Assembly (NCBI RefSeq): GCF_018729455.1
Contig: NZ_JAHHZF010000002.1
Location: forward strand, 1-64,000
Origin: Prosthecodimorpha staleyi
Lineage (GTDB): Bacteria; Pseudomonadota; Alphaproteobacteria; Rhizobiales; Ancalomicrobiaceae
Direction of reading: 5' to 3'
Length of the DNA: 64,000 nt
The notes under the pieces are model-generated. The model did not search any database. It was not told the origin of the DNA and was given only the letters and a program-made list of their open reading frames with translations. Below are positions 54,459 through 63,810 of the stretch, piece after piece. How positions within the stretch are numbered: position 1 is the first letter of the stretch; every line of letters starts with the position of its first letter. Both the position numbers and the translations under genes were made by a program.

Positions 54459-55064
54459 TCACTCGATATCGGCAAACAGCGCCGGACGGGCGAGCCGCAG
54501 CGACTGGACCAGCGCGAAGGTCTTCAGATCCTGAAGTTCGCCCCGGTCGGCGCGTTCGGCAAGTTCGGCCAGCGGGATGACGACGACCTCGATGTCCTCG
54601 TGCTCCTCGGCCGCGCCACCGCCGGCGCCGGTGCGGGCCTGGTGGATATCGATCTCGGCCAGGAACAGATGCAGTTTCTCGGTTGAGATGCCCGGGGTCG
54701 AGTAGGTCGCCGCCACCGGAAGCATGTCGAACACCGACAGGCCGGCCTCCTCCTCGGCCTCGCGCCGGGCGGTCGCTTCGGGCCCCTCCCCCTCGACATC
54801 GAGCAGGCCGGCGATCGCCTCCAGCGGATAGGCGTCGTCCTCGCCCGCCACCGCGATCGGCACGCGCAGCTGGCGCACCATCACGGCGACGCGACGGACC
54901 GGATCGAACGGCAGGATCGCCGCCCCGGAGCCATGGGTCTCGATTTCCCGGCGAATCCGGCGCACTTCGCCCGACCGGAACGTCACTTCCAGGTCGGCAA
55001 CCTCGAGCGTGGTGAAGCCGCTATAAACCGTGGATCGGCCGAGGATACGGAAGCGCTGGGACAT
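54459..55064 (-). CDS. NUDIX hydrolase (ADP-ribose/GDP-mannose pyrophosphatase type)
   Basis: 201 residues. The Nudix box is spread over GLLDVEGEGPEATARREAEE and EAGL. The N-terminal beta domain (SGFTTLEVADLEVTFRSGEV) and VMVRQLRVPI match the NudK/ADP-ribose pyrophosphatase group, which cleaves nucleoside diphosphate sugars with Mg2+. STPGISTEKLHLFLAE is a family feature. ATG 55064 follows GGAGTCTCCCC. No partner genes nearby. Confidence 0.9.
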   Translation of the reverse strand: MSQRFRILGRSTVYSGFTTLEVADLEVTFRSGEVRRIRREIETHGSGAAILPFDPVRRVAVMVRQLRVPIAVAGEDDAYPLEAIAGLLDVEGEGPEATARREAEEEAGLSVFDMLPVAATYSTPGISTEKLHLFLAEIDIHQARTGAGGGAAEEHEDIEVVVIPLAELAERADRGELQDLKTFALVQSLRLARPALFADIE

Positions 55065-55436
55065 GGGGAGACTCCGGCCAGTTCGAACTCCCTTCCTATC
55101 GCAAGCGGGTCCGTGGGCAAAACCGCAAGCGTCGCGACCGGCGCGGCGAAGCGGCAGCGTATCGAAAATGCCGCAAACGGCACTGGTGCGCCCACGCGAA
55201 GAGAAAGCGGCCGGCCATTTGCCGGGCCATCCCGCTTTCTGCCGCAAAGTCAGAGCGTTGGCGGCAACAGTTGACGTAAGGGAAATGCATCCCACGGGCC
55301 GATCGCCGCCACGGAGCTCTGCCGAACGGACGGAGCGGCCCGGCGCGGCGATGACTGGTCAGCGAGCGGAATGCCTCTATCTTGGGCAGCCCTGCCGGGC
55401 GGGACCCGTGCGAACGGGACTTCGTTCAAGCCTCAC
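55065..55436. other. Divergent intergenic region before the MFS operon
   Basis: About 370 bases without a supported gene. Open frames lack ribosome sites. No repeats or terminators were recognised; promoters for both neighbours should be here. Confidence 0.4.
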
Positions 55437-56708
55437 ATGATAAGGGCAGCGTCACCGCGATGGGTCCGTCCGGACCCGGCACGGGAGGCCGCGCCCCGGG
55501 AGTTCGCCTTGGTCGTCACCTACGCGGTTCTGGTCGCCGCCTATCTGCTCAGCCAGTTCTTTCGTGCCTTCCTGGCCGTGATCGCGCCCGAACTGGCGCG
55601 CGACATCGGTCTCGATCCGGCCGACCTGGGGCTCGTCTCCGGCGCCTTCTTCGCCGCCTTCGCGCTGGCGCAGGTGCCGATCGGCATGGCATTCGATCGG
55701 ATCGGGCCGCGCGTGACCGTATCGGTGCTGATGCTGGCCGCCGTCGCCGGCAGCGCCTTGTTCGGTGTCGCCTCCCGACCCTGGCATCCGGTCGCCGGCA
55801 TGGCGCTGATCGGCATCGGCTGCGCGCCGGTCTTCATGGGCGCGCTGTTCGTGATCGGCCGGACGGCCGGCGCGGCGCGCTTCGCGACCCTGTCGTCGGC
55901 CATCGTCGGCGTCGGCTCGCTCGGCAACATCTTCGCGGCGACGCCCTTCGCCGCCACGGTCGCGGCGATCGGCTGGCGAAATGCGATGCTGTCGGTCGCT
56001 GTGCTGACGCTGGCCGGCGCGGCGGCGGTCGCACTATTGCTGCGCGATCCGCCGCCCCCTGCAGGTGCCGCCAAGGCGACCGGCAACCCCTTCGCCATGG
56101 GCGAGGTGCTGCGCATCCGGGAACTCTGGCCGATGATACCGCTCGCGTTGACCGGCTATCCGATCCTGGCGGCGGTGCGCGGCCTGTGGATCGGGCCCTA
56201 TTTCTCGGAAGTGCACGGCCTGGGTCCGCTCGACCGCGGCAATGCGGTGATGGTGATGGGCTTCGCCATGATCCTGGGCAGCTTCGTCTACGGCCCGCTC
56301 GACCGTCTGTTCGGCACCCGCAAATGGGTGGTGGCCAGCGGTTCGGCCGTAACCGTGGCGGCGCTGGCCGTGCTGGCGCTGCGTCCGGAAGTCGGCGTGA
56401 TCGGCGCCACGATCGCCTTTGCGGCGATCGGCGCCTTCGGCATGACCTACGGTGTGGCGATGGCCCATGCCCGCGCCTTCCTGCCCGAACATGTGCTCGG
56501 CCGCGGTCTCAGCCTGATGAATGCCTGCATGATCGGCGGCGCCGGTCTGCTGCAGCCGGTCTCGGGCATATTGGTCGGGCATTTCGCGGCGGCCGGCACC
56601 CCGCCCGCCGCGACCTTCGCGATCCTGTTCGGCGGCTTCGCGGTCGCCCTGACGGCGGCGCTCGCCGTCTATCTGCTCGCACGCGACGCGCGGCCGGCGC
56701 GGGACTGA
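55437..56708 (+). CDS. MFS transporter (NarK/OFA-like)
   Basis: 423 residues, about 12 membrane helices. An MFS motif lies after helix 2: GMAFDRIGPRVTVSV. Other helices: LVVTYAVLVAAYLLSQFFRA, LVSGAFFAAFALAQVPIG, GMALIGIGCAPVFMGALFVI. The transported substrate is unknown. It is the first of three same-strand genes (MFS, SDR, thiolase), suggesting uptake of an acid or lipid degraded by the next two products. The start is uncertain because the ATG at 55437 has a weak ribosome site. Confidence 0.85.
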   Translation: MIRAASPRWVRPDPAREAAPREFALVVTYAVLVAAYLLSQFFRAFLAVIAPELARDIGLDPADLGLVSGAFFAAFALAQVPIGMAFDRIGPRVTVSVLMLAAVAGSALFGVASRPWHPVAGMALIGIGCAPVFMGALFVIGRTAGAARFATLSSAIVGVGSLGNIFAATPFAATVAAIGWRNAMLSVAVLTLAGAAAVALLLRDPPPPAGAAKATGNPFAMGEVLRIRELWPMIPLALTGYPILAAVRGLWIGPYFSEVHGLGPLDRGNAVMVMGFAMILGSFVYGPLDRLFGTRKWVVASGSAVTVAALAVLALRPEVGVIGATIAFAAIGAFGMTYGVAMAHARAFLPEHVLGRGLSLMNACMIGGAGLLQPVSGILVGHFAAAGTPPAATFAILFGGFAVALTAALAVYLLARDARPARD

Positions 56709-56743
56709 ACCGCTGCCGCGGCGGCGTGGAGGAGACCGAAATC

Positions 56744-57502
56744 ATGGATTTGCAGATCGACGGCCGGGTCGCCCTGGTCACCGGCGCGACCACCGGCATC
56801 GGCCGGGCGACGGCGCTGATGCTCGCCCGAGCCGGCGCCAAACTGGCGGTGGCCGGCCGCAATGTCGCCGTGCTGGACGATCTCGCCGCGGACATCGTCC
56901 GCGACGGCGGCACGCAACCCCTGGTCCTGACCGGCGACCTCGCCCGCCCCGAGACGGCCGGCACGCTCGCCGACCGGGCGCTCGACGCCTTCGGCCGGGT
57001 CGACATCCTGGTCAACAATGCCGGCGGCTCCCGTCCGCTCGCCGCTCTCGACGACGAGACCGCCTGGGAGGAGGCCTTCGCGCTCAATTTCGACGCCGCC
57101 CGCCGCCTGACCCATCGCCTCGCCCCCCTGATGGCCGGGCACGGGTGGGGCCGCGTCGTCAACGTCTCCGGCGCGGTGATCATCAAGGCCGTCAATGCCG
57201 CCTCGCCCGCCAAGGCGGCGCTGGAGAGCTGGTCGAAATCGATGGCCGCGCGCTTCGCCGCCGAGGGCGTCACGGTCAACTGCGTCGCGCCGGGCCGGAT
57301 CAAGAGCCCGCAGATCATGGAAAGGCTGCACCCGACCGAGGCAGCGCGCGCGGCCTTCATCGCGCAGAACATCCCGGCCGGCCGCTTCGGCGAGCCCGAC
57401 GAGGCCGCCGCCGTCATCGCCTTCCTGGCCTCGGGGCCGGCCTCCTATGTCAACGGCGTCACCATCCCGGTCGACGGCGGCGCCCTGCGGCTGGCCTTCT
57501 GA
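56744..57502 (+). CDS. SDR family protein lacking the catalytic tyrosine
   Basis: 252 residues. The cofactor site TGATTGIGRATALMLARAGA and VNNAGGS are intact, as is the Ser in VNVSGAV. At the usual YxxxK, the sequence is AASPAK: Lys157 is present, but position 153 is Ala, not Tyr. The C-terminus IPVDGGALRLAF is normal. Such SDRs exist and may use another acid or act without the classical mechanism. GGAGGAGACCGAAATC precedes the ATG. It lies between the MFS and thiolase genes. Confidence 0.88.
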   Translation: MDLQIDGRVALVTGATTGIGRATALMLARAGAKLAVAGRNVAVLDDLAADIVRDGGTQPLVLTGDLARPETAGTLADRALDAFGRVDILVNNAGGSRPLAALDDETAWEEAFALNFDAARRLTHRLAPLMAGHGWGRVVNVSGAVIIKAVNAASPAKAALESWSKSMAARFAAEGVTVNCVAPGRIKSPQIMERLHPTEAARAAFIAQNIPAGRFGEPDEAAAVIAFLASGPASYVNGVTIPVDGGALRLAF

Positions 57503-57621
57503 ACCCCGGCCGGCGGGCGTCGCACGCGGTGCAGACCCGATCCGCCGTTCGGGCCTGTTCCGCGCTGTCGCACGGCCGGCTATGCTGCGCCGCGACGAAG
57601 AAAATCGCCGAGGAGACGACC

Positions 57622-58788
57622 ATGACCGCTGCCATCGTGGGCTGGGCCCATACGCCGTTCGGGAAACAGGATGCCGAGACCGTCGAGGGGCTGATCGGCC
57701 GCGTCGCCACCCAGGCGGTCGCCGATGCCGGGCTCGAGGCCGGCGACATCGACGAGATCGTGCTTGGTCATTTCAACGGCGGCTTCTCGGCGCAGGACTT
57801 CACAGCCTCGCTGGTGCTGCAGGCCGACGACGCCTTCCGCTTCAAGCCCACGACCCGGGTCGAGAATGCCTGCGCGACCGGCTCGGCCGCCGTCCACCAG
57901 GGCGTCAAGGCGATCCGTGCCGGCACCGCCCGCTTCGTGCTCGTCGTCGGCGTCGAGCAGATGACGCGGACGCCCGGGCCGGAGATCGGCAACATCCTGC
58001 TCAAGGCCTCCTACCTGCCCGAGGACGGCGCCACGCAGGGCGGGTTCGCCGGCGTGTTCGGCCAGATCGCGGACGGCTACTTCCAGCGCTGGGGCGACCA
58101 GTCCGACGCGCTCGCCGCGATCGCGGCCAAGAACCACAAGAACGGCGTCGCCAACCCCTATGCGCAGATGCGCAAGGATCTCGGCTTCGACTTCTGCCGC
58201 ACCGAGAGCGACAAGAATCCCTTCGTCGCCGGCCCGCTGAAGCGGACCGACTGCTCGCTGGTCTCCGACGGCGCCGCCGCGCTGGTGCTGACCGACATGA
58301 CCACCGCCCTCGGCATGAAGAAGGCCGTCGCCTTCCGCGGCCTCGCCCATGCGCAGGACTTCCTGCCCATGTCGAAGCGCGACATCCTGAAGTTCGAGGG
58401 CTGCTCGGTCGCCTGGGCCCGGGCGCTCGCATCCGCCGGCGTCACCCTGTCGGATCTCGATTTCGTCGAGACGCACGACTGCTTCACGGTCGCCGAACTG
58501 ATCGAATACGAGGCGATGGGCCTCGTCCCTGAGGGCCAGGGCGCGCGCGCCATTCTCGAAGGCTGGACCACCAAGGAGGGCAGGCTGCCGGTCAACCCCT
58601 CCGGCGGCCTGAAGTCCAAGGGCCATCCGATCGGCGCCACGGGCGTCTCGATGCATGTCATGACCTCGATGCAGCTGACCGGCGAGGCCGGCGACATGCA
58701 GGTCCCCGGGGCCGAACTGGCCGGCATCTTCAACATGGGCGGCGCCGCGGTCGCCAACTACGTCTCCATCCTGCAGACGCTGAAGTAG
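57622..58788 (+). CDS. Thiolase family acyl-CoA acetyltransferase (SCP-x-like)
   Basis: 388 residues. The nucleophilic Cys is in VENACATGSAAVHQG. The second half has FVETHDCFTVAELIEYEAMG and the His motif NPSGGLKSKGHPIGATG, typical of SCP-x/acetyl-CoA acetyltransferase-type thiolases. It would cleave a beta-ketoacyl-CoA or form one. Third gene of the MFS-SDR-thiolase run; GAGGAGACGACC precedes the ATG. The SDR before it could supply or use a 3-oxo compound. Substrate unknown. Confidence 0.9.
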   Translation: MTAAIVGWAHTPFGKQDAETVEGLIGRVATQAVADAGLEAGDIDEIVLGHFNGGFSAQDFTASLVLQADDAFRFKPTTRVENACATGSAAVHQGVKAIRAGTARFVLVVGVEQMTRTPGPEIGNILLKASYLPEDGATQGGFAGVFGQIADGYFQRWGDQSDALAAIAAKNHKNGVANPYAQMRKDLGFDFCRTESDKNPFVAGPLKRTDCSLVSDGAAALVLTDMTTALGMKKAVAFRGLAHAQDFLPMSKRDILKFEGCSVAWARALASAGVTLSDLDFVETHDCFTVAELIEYEAMGLVPEGQGARAILEGWTTKEGRLPVNPSGGLKSKGHPIGATGVSMHVMTSMQLTGEAGDMQVPGAELAGIFNMGGAAVANYVSILQTLK

Positions 58789-59103
58789 ACTTTTCCCGAA
58801 GCGCGCCCGCCGGAGCATTTCGATCCCGCGGGCGCGAAGCGGCCGGCTCGATTGCGGCGGGTTGGCGCAAATTCATTCCATGCAACGCCCGCCCGGCGCG
58901 ACGATCGACCGATCGCGCGCCGGTTTTCGTCCGTCGGCCGCCAACCGCGCCCGAATGGCTTGGCGCATCCGGGCGATCGCCCGAAATGATTTTCTAGACT
59001 TGGAAAAGAAAAAGGAATTCCTGACGGCGCCGGGATTTGCTGCAGCGCGTATATCAACGGGACCAGGATCCGCCGGGATCCGCCGCTCGAAAGGTCCCCG
59101 CCC
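58789..59103 (+). promoter_or_regulatory. Upstream region of the sulfate assimilation operon with AT-rich block
   Basis: This 315-base gap contains an unusually AT-rich stretch at 58982-59023, including TTTTCTAGACTTGGAAAAG and the palindrome GGAATTCC, then TATATC near 59048. In GC-rich DNA this is the probable operon promoter, possibly with a LysR (CysB/Cbl-like) site. No gene was seen. Confidence 0.45.
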
Positions 59104-59436
59104 GTGCCCAGTCAGGTCATCACCGCCAACCGCCTCACCGACGGCCGCGTCGTCTGGCTGACCGGGGATCTGGCCTGGGTCGAGGACGTGAACCGCGCCG
59201 CCGTCGCCGACGACAAGGCCTTCGTCGAGGCCGCGCTGGCCAAGTCCAATCCCGCCGTCAGCGAACTCAACGTCGTCGAGCCCTATGCGGTCGAGGTCGA
59301 GGTTACCGCCGGCGGGATCGTGCCGAAATCGCTGCGCGAGCGCATCCGCGCGGCGGGGCCGACCGTCGCCGGCGCCTTCGCGGACGAGCGCCCGGCCACG
59401 CCCAAGGCGAACGACAACCAGCCCAAGATCGCCTGA
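59104..59436 (+). CDS. DUF2849 protein of the sulfite reduction operon
   Basis: 110 residues from GTG 59104. Family signature near the N-terminus: ITANRLTDGRVVWLTGDLAW. Also present: LNVVEPYAVEVEVTAGGIVP and KSLRERIRAAGPTV. DUF2849 is nearly always encoded between siroheme synthase and cysI in Rhizobiales, so a role in sulfite reductase assembly or electron delivery is inferred. No siroheme synthase gene lies upstream here. It is 16 bases before cysI. Confidence 0.9.
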   Translation: MPSQVITANRLTDGRVVWLTGDLAWVEDVNRAAVADDKAFVEAALAKSNPAVSELNVVEPYAVEVEVTAGGIVPKSLRERIRAAGPTVAGAFADERPATPKANDNQPKIA

Positions 59437-59452
59437 CGACAGGATCGCCGCC

Positions 59453-61111
59453 ATGTACCGTTACGACGAGTTCGACCAGCAGTTCGTCCAGGCCCGCGTC
59501 GACCAGTTCCGCGACCAGGTGCAGCGCCGCATGGCCGGCGAGCTGACCGAGGAGCAGTTCCGTCCGCTGCGCCTGATGAACGGCGTCTATCTGCAGCTGC
59601 ACGCCTACATGCTGCGCATCGCGATCCCCTACGGCACGCTCAATTCCCGCCAGTTGCGCACGCTGGCGGCGATCGGCCGCAAGTACGATCGCGGCTTCGG
59701 CCATTTCACCACGCGCCAGAACCTGCAGTTCAACTGGCCGGCGCTGAAGGACATCCCGGACATCCTGACCGAGCTCGCCGCGGTCGAGATGCACGCGATC
59801 CAGACCTCGGGCAACTGCATCCGCAACGTGACCGCGGACCAGTTCGCCGGCGCCGCCGCCGACGAGATCGCCGACCCGCGCCCCTATGCCGAAATCCTGC
59901 GCCAGTGGTCGAGCCTGCATCCGGAATTCTCGTTCCTGCCGCGCAAGTTCAAGGTCGCCATCTCGGGCGCCGCCCATGACCGTGCGGCGATCCGGGTGCA
60001 CGACATCGGCCTGCAGATCGTCCGCGACGACGCGGGCCGGATCGGCTTCGAGGTGTTCATCGGCGGCGGCCTCGGCCGGACGCCGTTCACGGCCTGGCAC
60101 CTGCGCGACTTCCTGCCCGAGGAGGACCTGCTCGCCTATTGCGAGGCGATCCTGCGCGTCTACAACCTCTATGGCCGGCGCGACAACAAGTATAAGGCGC
60201 GCATCAAGATCCTGATGCACGAGGCGGGCCTGGAGACCGTGCGCGAGCAGGTCGAGGAGGAGTTCGAGCGCATCCGCGACGGCGCGCTCAAGCTGCCGCA
60301 TGGCGACATCGAGCGGATCGCCGCCTATTTCGCCCCGCCGACATTCGACACCCTGCCGGCCGAAAGCACCGCGCAGGCCGCCGCCGAGGCGGCCGATCCG
60401 GCCTTCCGGGCTTGGGTGCGCGCCAATGTCCACGCGCACAAGCAGCCCGGCTACGCCTCGCTGACCGTCTCGCTGAAGCCGGTCGGCGGCATTCCGGGCG
60501 ACGCCACCTCCGAGCAGATGGAGGCGGTCGCCGATCTCGCCGACCGGTACGCCTTCGGCGAGATCCGGGTCAGCCATGTGCAGAACCTGATCCTCGCCCA
60601 TGTCCGGCGCGACGACCTGAAGGCGGTCCATGACGGCCTCGTCGCCGCCGACCTCGCCACCGCCAATGTCGGGCTGGCCTCCGACATCATCGCCTGCCCG
60701 GGCCTCGACTATTGCAGCCTCGCCAATGCGCGCTCCATCCCGGTGGCGCAGCGCATCTCCGAGCGGCTCGGCGCGCCCGACCGGCAGGCCGAGATCGGCC
60801 CGCTGCAGATCAAGATCTCCGGCTGCATCAATGCCTGCGGGCACCACCATGTCGGCCACATCGGCATCCTGGGCGTCGACCGCAAGGGCGAGGAATTCTA
60901 CCAGCTGACGCTCGGCGGCTCGGCCGACGAGACGGCGTCGATCGGCGACATCACCGGCCGCGGCTTCTCGACCGCCGAGGTCGTCGACGCCATCGAGACG
61001 ATCGTCGACACCTATGTGGCCCGGCGCCATTCGCCCGACGAGACCTTCCTGGAGGCCTATCGCCGGCTTGGCCTGCAGCCCTTCAAGGAGGCCCTCTATG
61101 GGGCGGCCTGA
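59453..61111 (+). CDS. cysI: Siroheme [4Fe-4S] sulfite reductase, hemoprotein subunit
   Basis: 552 residues. Reduces sulfite to sulfide with six electrons. Siroheme-domain features: RGFGHFTTRQNLQFNWPALK, SGNCIRNVTADQ, KFKVAISGAAHDRAAIRVHD, IGGGLGRTP. The four iron-sulfur Cys are at 415, 421, 458 and 462 (CPGLDYC; CINACGHHH). Closely related nitrite reductases are possible, but the context with cysH settles it. It overlaps cysH by 14 bases. Confidence 0.93.
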   Translation: MYRYDEFDQQFVQARVDQFRDQVQRRMAGELTEEQFRPLRLMNGVYLQLHAYMLRIAIPYGTLNSRQLRTLAAIGRKYDRGFGHFTTRQNLQFNWPALKDIPDILTELAAVEMHAIQTSGNCIRNVTADQFAGAAADEIADPRPYAEILRQWSSLHPEFSFLPRKFKVAISGAAHDRAAIRVHDIGLQIVRDDAGRIGFEVFIGGGLGRTPFTAWHLRDFLPEEDLLAYCEAILRVYNLYGRRDNKYKARIKILMHEAGLETVREQVEEEFERIRDGALKLPHGDIERIAAYFAPPTFDTLPAESTAQAAAEAADPAFRAWVRANVHAHKQPGYASLTVSLKPVGGIPGDATSEQMEAVADLADRYAFGEIRVSHVQNLILAHVRRDDLKAVHDGLVAADLATANVGLASDIIACPGLDYCSLANARSIPVAQRISERLGAPDRQAEIGPLQIKISGCINACGHHHVGHIGILGVDRKGEEFYQLTLGGSADETASIGDITGRGFSTAEVVDAIETIVDTYVARRHSPDETFLEAYRRLGLQPFKEALYGAA

Positions 61112-61853
61112 CCTCAGCCTTGCGGAGGGCGGCGTCGCGGGCGCGACGCTGCTCCCCGACGCCGCCGCGCTCGACGCGCTCTATGGCGGCCTGCCGACCA
61201 CGGCGCTGCTCGACATCGCGATCCACACCCTGTTTCCGGGCCGGATCGCGCTGGTCTCCTCCTTCGGCACCGAGGCGGCGGTGATGCTGCATCTGGTCGC
61301 CCAGGTCGACCGGCACACGCCGATCCTGTTCGTCGACACCGACAAGCTGTTCGGCGAGACGCTGCGCTACCGCGACCGGCTGGTCGCGCGGCTCGGCCTG
61401 ACTGACGTGCGCACCCTGACGCCCGATCCGGCGCGCCTCGCCGCCGCCGATCCGGACGGCATCCTGTGGGCGAGCAACCCCGATCTCTGCTGCAAGATCC
61501 GGAAAGTCGAGCCGCTGGCCGTCGGGATCGACGGGTTCGACGCCTGGATTTCGGGCCGCAAGCGGTTCCAGGCCGCCACGCGCACGGCGATCCCGGTCTT
61601 CGAGACCGAAGGCACCCGGGTCAAGGTCAACCCGCTGGCCGCCTGGATGCCGGCCGATCTCGCCGCCTATGCGACCGCCCACGACCTGCCGCCGCATCCG
61701 CTGGTCGAACAGGGCTACCGGTCGGTCGGCTGCATGCCCTGCACGACCCGTGTGGCGGAGGGCGAGGACGACCGCGCCGGGCGCTGGCGCGGGACAGAGA
61801 AGATCGAATGCGGTATCCATTTCGGCCTTGAGGCCGATGGCAGCGGTATCTGA
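61098..61853 (+). CDS. cysH: Assimilatory adenylylsulfate/PAPS reductase
   Basis: 251 residues. Reduces activated sulfate to sulfite with thioredoxin electrons. Motifs: ALVSSFGTEAAVMLHLV, LFVDTDKLFGETLRYRD, ISGRKRFQAATR. Cys131-132 (LCCKIRKVEPL) and Cys212/215 (CMPCTT) form the [4Fe-4S] site that marks the APS-using type; catalytic Cys238 is in ECGIHFG. AAGGAGGCCCTCT precedes the ATG inside the end of cysI. Confidence 0.93.
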   Translation: MGRPDLSLAEGGVAGATLLPDAAALDALYGGLPTTALLDIAIHTLFPGRIALVSSFGTEAAVMLHLVAQVDRHTPILFVDTDKLFGETLRYRDRLVARLGLTDVRTLTPDPARLAAADPDGILWASNPDLCCKIRKVEPLAVGIDGFDAWISGRKRFQAATRTAIPVFETEGTRVKVNPLAAWMPADLAAYATAHDLPPHPLVEQGYRSVGCMPCTTRVAEGEDDRAGRWRGTEKIECGIHFGLEADGSGI

Positions 61854-61863
61854 GGGAACGGGC

Positions 61864-62388
61864 ATGAGCGATGTATTCCGGGACGGCCGTTTCCAGGCCC
61901 AGGACTGGCCGGTCCTCGCCGCCGACGCGCCGCTGCCGGCTGCCGGCGGCGTCGTCATCGGCAAGGCGCGCTACCTCGCCGAACGCGACGCGCTCGCCGC
62001 CTCCAATGCGGCCGTCGGCCTGCTCGTCGAGCCCGCCGACAATCTCGACGACATCGCCGCCGATCTCGACCGCTTCCCCGTCATCGTCGTCCGCTTCCCG
62101 AAATTCAACGACGGCCGCGGCTTCTCGCATGCCCGCATCCTGCGCGAGCGGCACGGCTACGCCGGCGAATTGCGGGCAACCGGTGACGTGCTGATCGACC
62201 TCGTCCCCTTCATGCAGCGCTCCGGCTTCACCGCCTTCGAGGTGGTCAATGAGCCGACCCGCAAGGCGCTCGCCGAGGGCCGCCTGCCGCTGGTGCCGTT
62301 CTTCTACCAGCCCGCCGCCGACGCCGCGACGAAGCCGCTGGCCGGCCGCCCCTGGCTGCGCCAAGCCCCGCGCGCCGCGGCCGAGTAG
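61864..62388 (+). CDS. DUF934 protein of the sulfate assimilation operon
   Basis: 174 residues. The DUF934 core is visible: LLVEPADNLDDIAADLDRFP, VIVVRFPKFNDGRGFSHARI, LRERHGYAGELRATGDVLID, and CysH-like tail VNEPTRKALAEGR. The family always accompanies sulfite reductase and APS reductase genes in proteobacteria and may help oxidation-state control or complex assembly; no activity proven. It starts 10 bases after cysH and ends the operon. Confidence 0.92.
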   Translation: MSDVFRDGRFQAQDWPVLAADAPLPAAGGVVIGKARYLAERDALAASNAAVGLLVEPADNLDDIAADLDRFPVIVVRFPKFNDGRGFSHARILRERHGYAGELRATGDVLIDLVPFMQRSGFTAFEVVNEPTRKALAEGRLPLVPFFYQPAADAATKPLAGRPWLRQAPRAAAE

Positions 62389-62427
62389 CCGCCCCCGGCT
62401 ACGCCGCGGACGGACCGTCAAGGCCGG

Positions 62428-62802
62428 TCACGCCGCAGCGCCGGTGCGGGCGTCGTAGGCCGCCTGCGCAGCCACGATCGCTTCGACATTGGCCTCTGCC
62501 CAGCGGGTCAGGGCCTGTGCGGTCTCGACCAGGGTCCGACCGAGGGGTGTGATCGAATACTCGACCGTCACCGGCACGGTCGCGAATACGGCGCGGTCGA
62601 CCAGGCCGTCGCGTTCCAGGCTGCGCAGCGTTTCCGACAGGACCTTCTGCGACACGCCCTCGATCTCCCGGCGCAGTTGATTGAAGCGGATCGGCTTCTC
62701 GCCGAGGCGGATCAGGATAAGCAGCGCCCATTTGTCGGCGAGACGGTCCAGCACCAGCCGGGTCGGGCAGTTCTTCTTGTAGACATCGTAGGCATAGTCC
62801 AT
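62428..62802 (-). CDS. HxlR family transcriptional regulator
   Basis: 124 residues, a winged helix: VLDRLADKWALLILIRLGEK, FNQLRREIEGVSQKVLSETL, RSLERDGLVDR, and the wing VTVEYSITPLGRTL. The conserved N-terminal Cys12 (KKNCPTRLV) is a redox sensor in HypR/YodB-type members. GGAGGTCCCGCG precedes the ATG. It is divergent from a quinone-oxidoreductase-like gene, an arrangement recalling E. coli ytfH-qorB, so it probably senses quinones or electrophiles and represses that gene. Confidence 0.92.
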   Translation of the reverse strand: MDYAYDVYKKNCPTRLVLDRLADKWALLILIRLGEKPIRFNQLRREIEGVSQKVLSETLRSLERDGLVDRAVFATVPVTVEYSITPLGRTLVETAQALTRWAEANVEAIVAAQAAYDARTGAAA

Positions 62803-62945
62803 CGCGGGACCTCCGGCGGCGGGGCGGTTACCGGCAGGTGACCACCTAACCGCAAAGTGCGTTCTTCACAGCAGGATGCGTTCTCGCTATCTGCATAATC
62901 CATCGACGCTTGGTTTCCAATCGAAACCATATCAAGGGGAATGCA

Positions 62946-63775
62946 ATGAGCGGAAAGATCCTGGTCCTCGGCGCCACCGGCACCATCGGCAAGTCTCTGG
63001 TCAAGGCGCTGCTCGCCAAGGGCGAGAGCGTCAAGGCGGCTTCGCGCGGCGGCCAGGCCGTCGAGGGCGCGGAAGGCGTCGCCTTCGACTACGGCAATCC
63101 GGCCACCTTCGCGGCCGCCCTCGACGGCGTCGACCGCGCCTTCGTTCTGGCGCCGACCGGGACGGAAGACGTGATCGCCGCCCTGAAGCCGATCATCGCC
63201 GCCGCGGCGGAGCGCAAGGTCAAGGTCGTGCTGATGACCGCCTGGGGCGTCGATGCCGTCGACGAGATCCCCTATCGCCAGGTCGAACTGTTCCTGATCG
63301 CGTCCGGCACGCCCTATGTCATCCTGCGGCCGAACTGGTTCCAGGACAATTTCCTGAACTTCTGGGGCCATGGCGTCCATGCCGGCGTGATTGCCGTGCC
63401 GGCCGGAGAGGGCCAGAGCGCCTTCATCGACACCCGCGACATCGCCGACGTGGCGGCCGCCGTGCTGACCACCACCGCCCATGACGGCGCCGCCTATCCG
63501 CTCACGGGTCCGCGCGCGATCGGTTATGCGGAGGCCGCGGCGCTGATCTCGGCCGGCCGATCGCCTACCAGGCGTCAACCGACGAGGCCTTCATCGCCAT
63601 GCTGACCGGCGCCGGCGTCACGCCCGGCTATGCCGCCTTCCTGGCCTCGATCTTCTACCCCGTCCGCGAGGGCTGGACGGGCGCGACCACCAACTATGTG
63701 GCGCTGCTGACCGGCCACAAGCCGCGCGCGCTCGAAGATTGGATCGCCGAGCATGCCGCGGCCCTGAAGGGCTGA
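62946..63775 (+). pseudogene. NmrA/QorB-like NAD(P)H-dependent oxidoreductase, frameshifted near its 3' end
   Basis: The first frame encodes an atypical SDR: ILVLGATGTIGKSLVKALLA, FDYGNPATFAAALDGVDRAF, VLMTAWGVDAVDEIPYRQVE, ILRPNWFQDNFLNFWGHG, and FIDTRDIADVAAAVL. Near 63555 the frame ends in an unrelated tail and stops at 63605. The reading continues in the -1 frame to 63775: RPIAYQASTDEAFIAMLTGA, YAAFLASIFYPVREGWTGAT, and LEDWIAEHAAALKG. One missing base near TCGGCCGGCCG (63552-63562) explains it. Either a real mutation or a base-call error in GC repeats. The intact protein would be ~276 residues. Confidence 0.85.
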
Positions 63776-63810
63776 CCGGCCGGCGCCACCTGCCGACTTT
63801 CATCGCTGAG

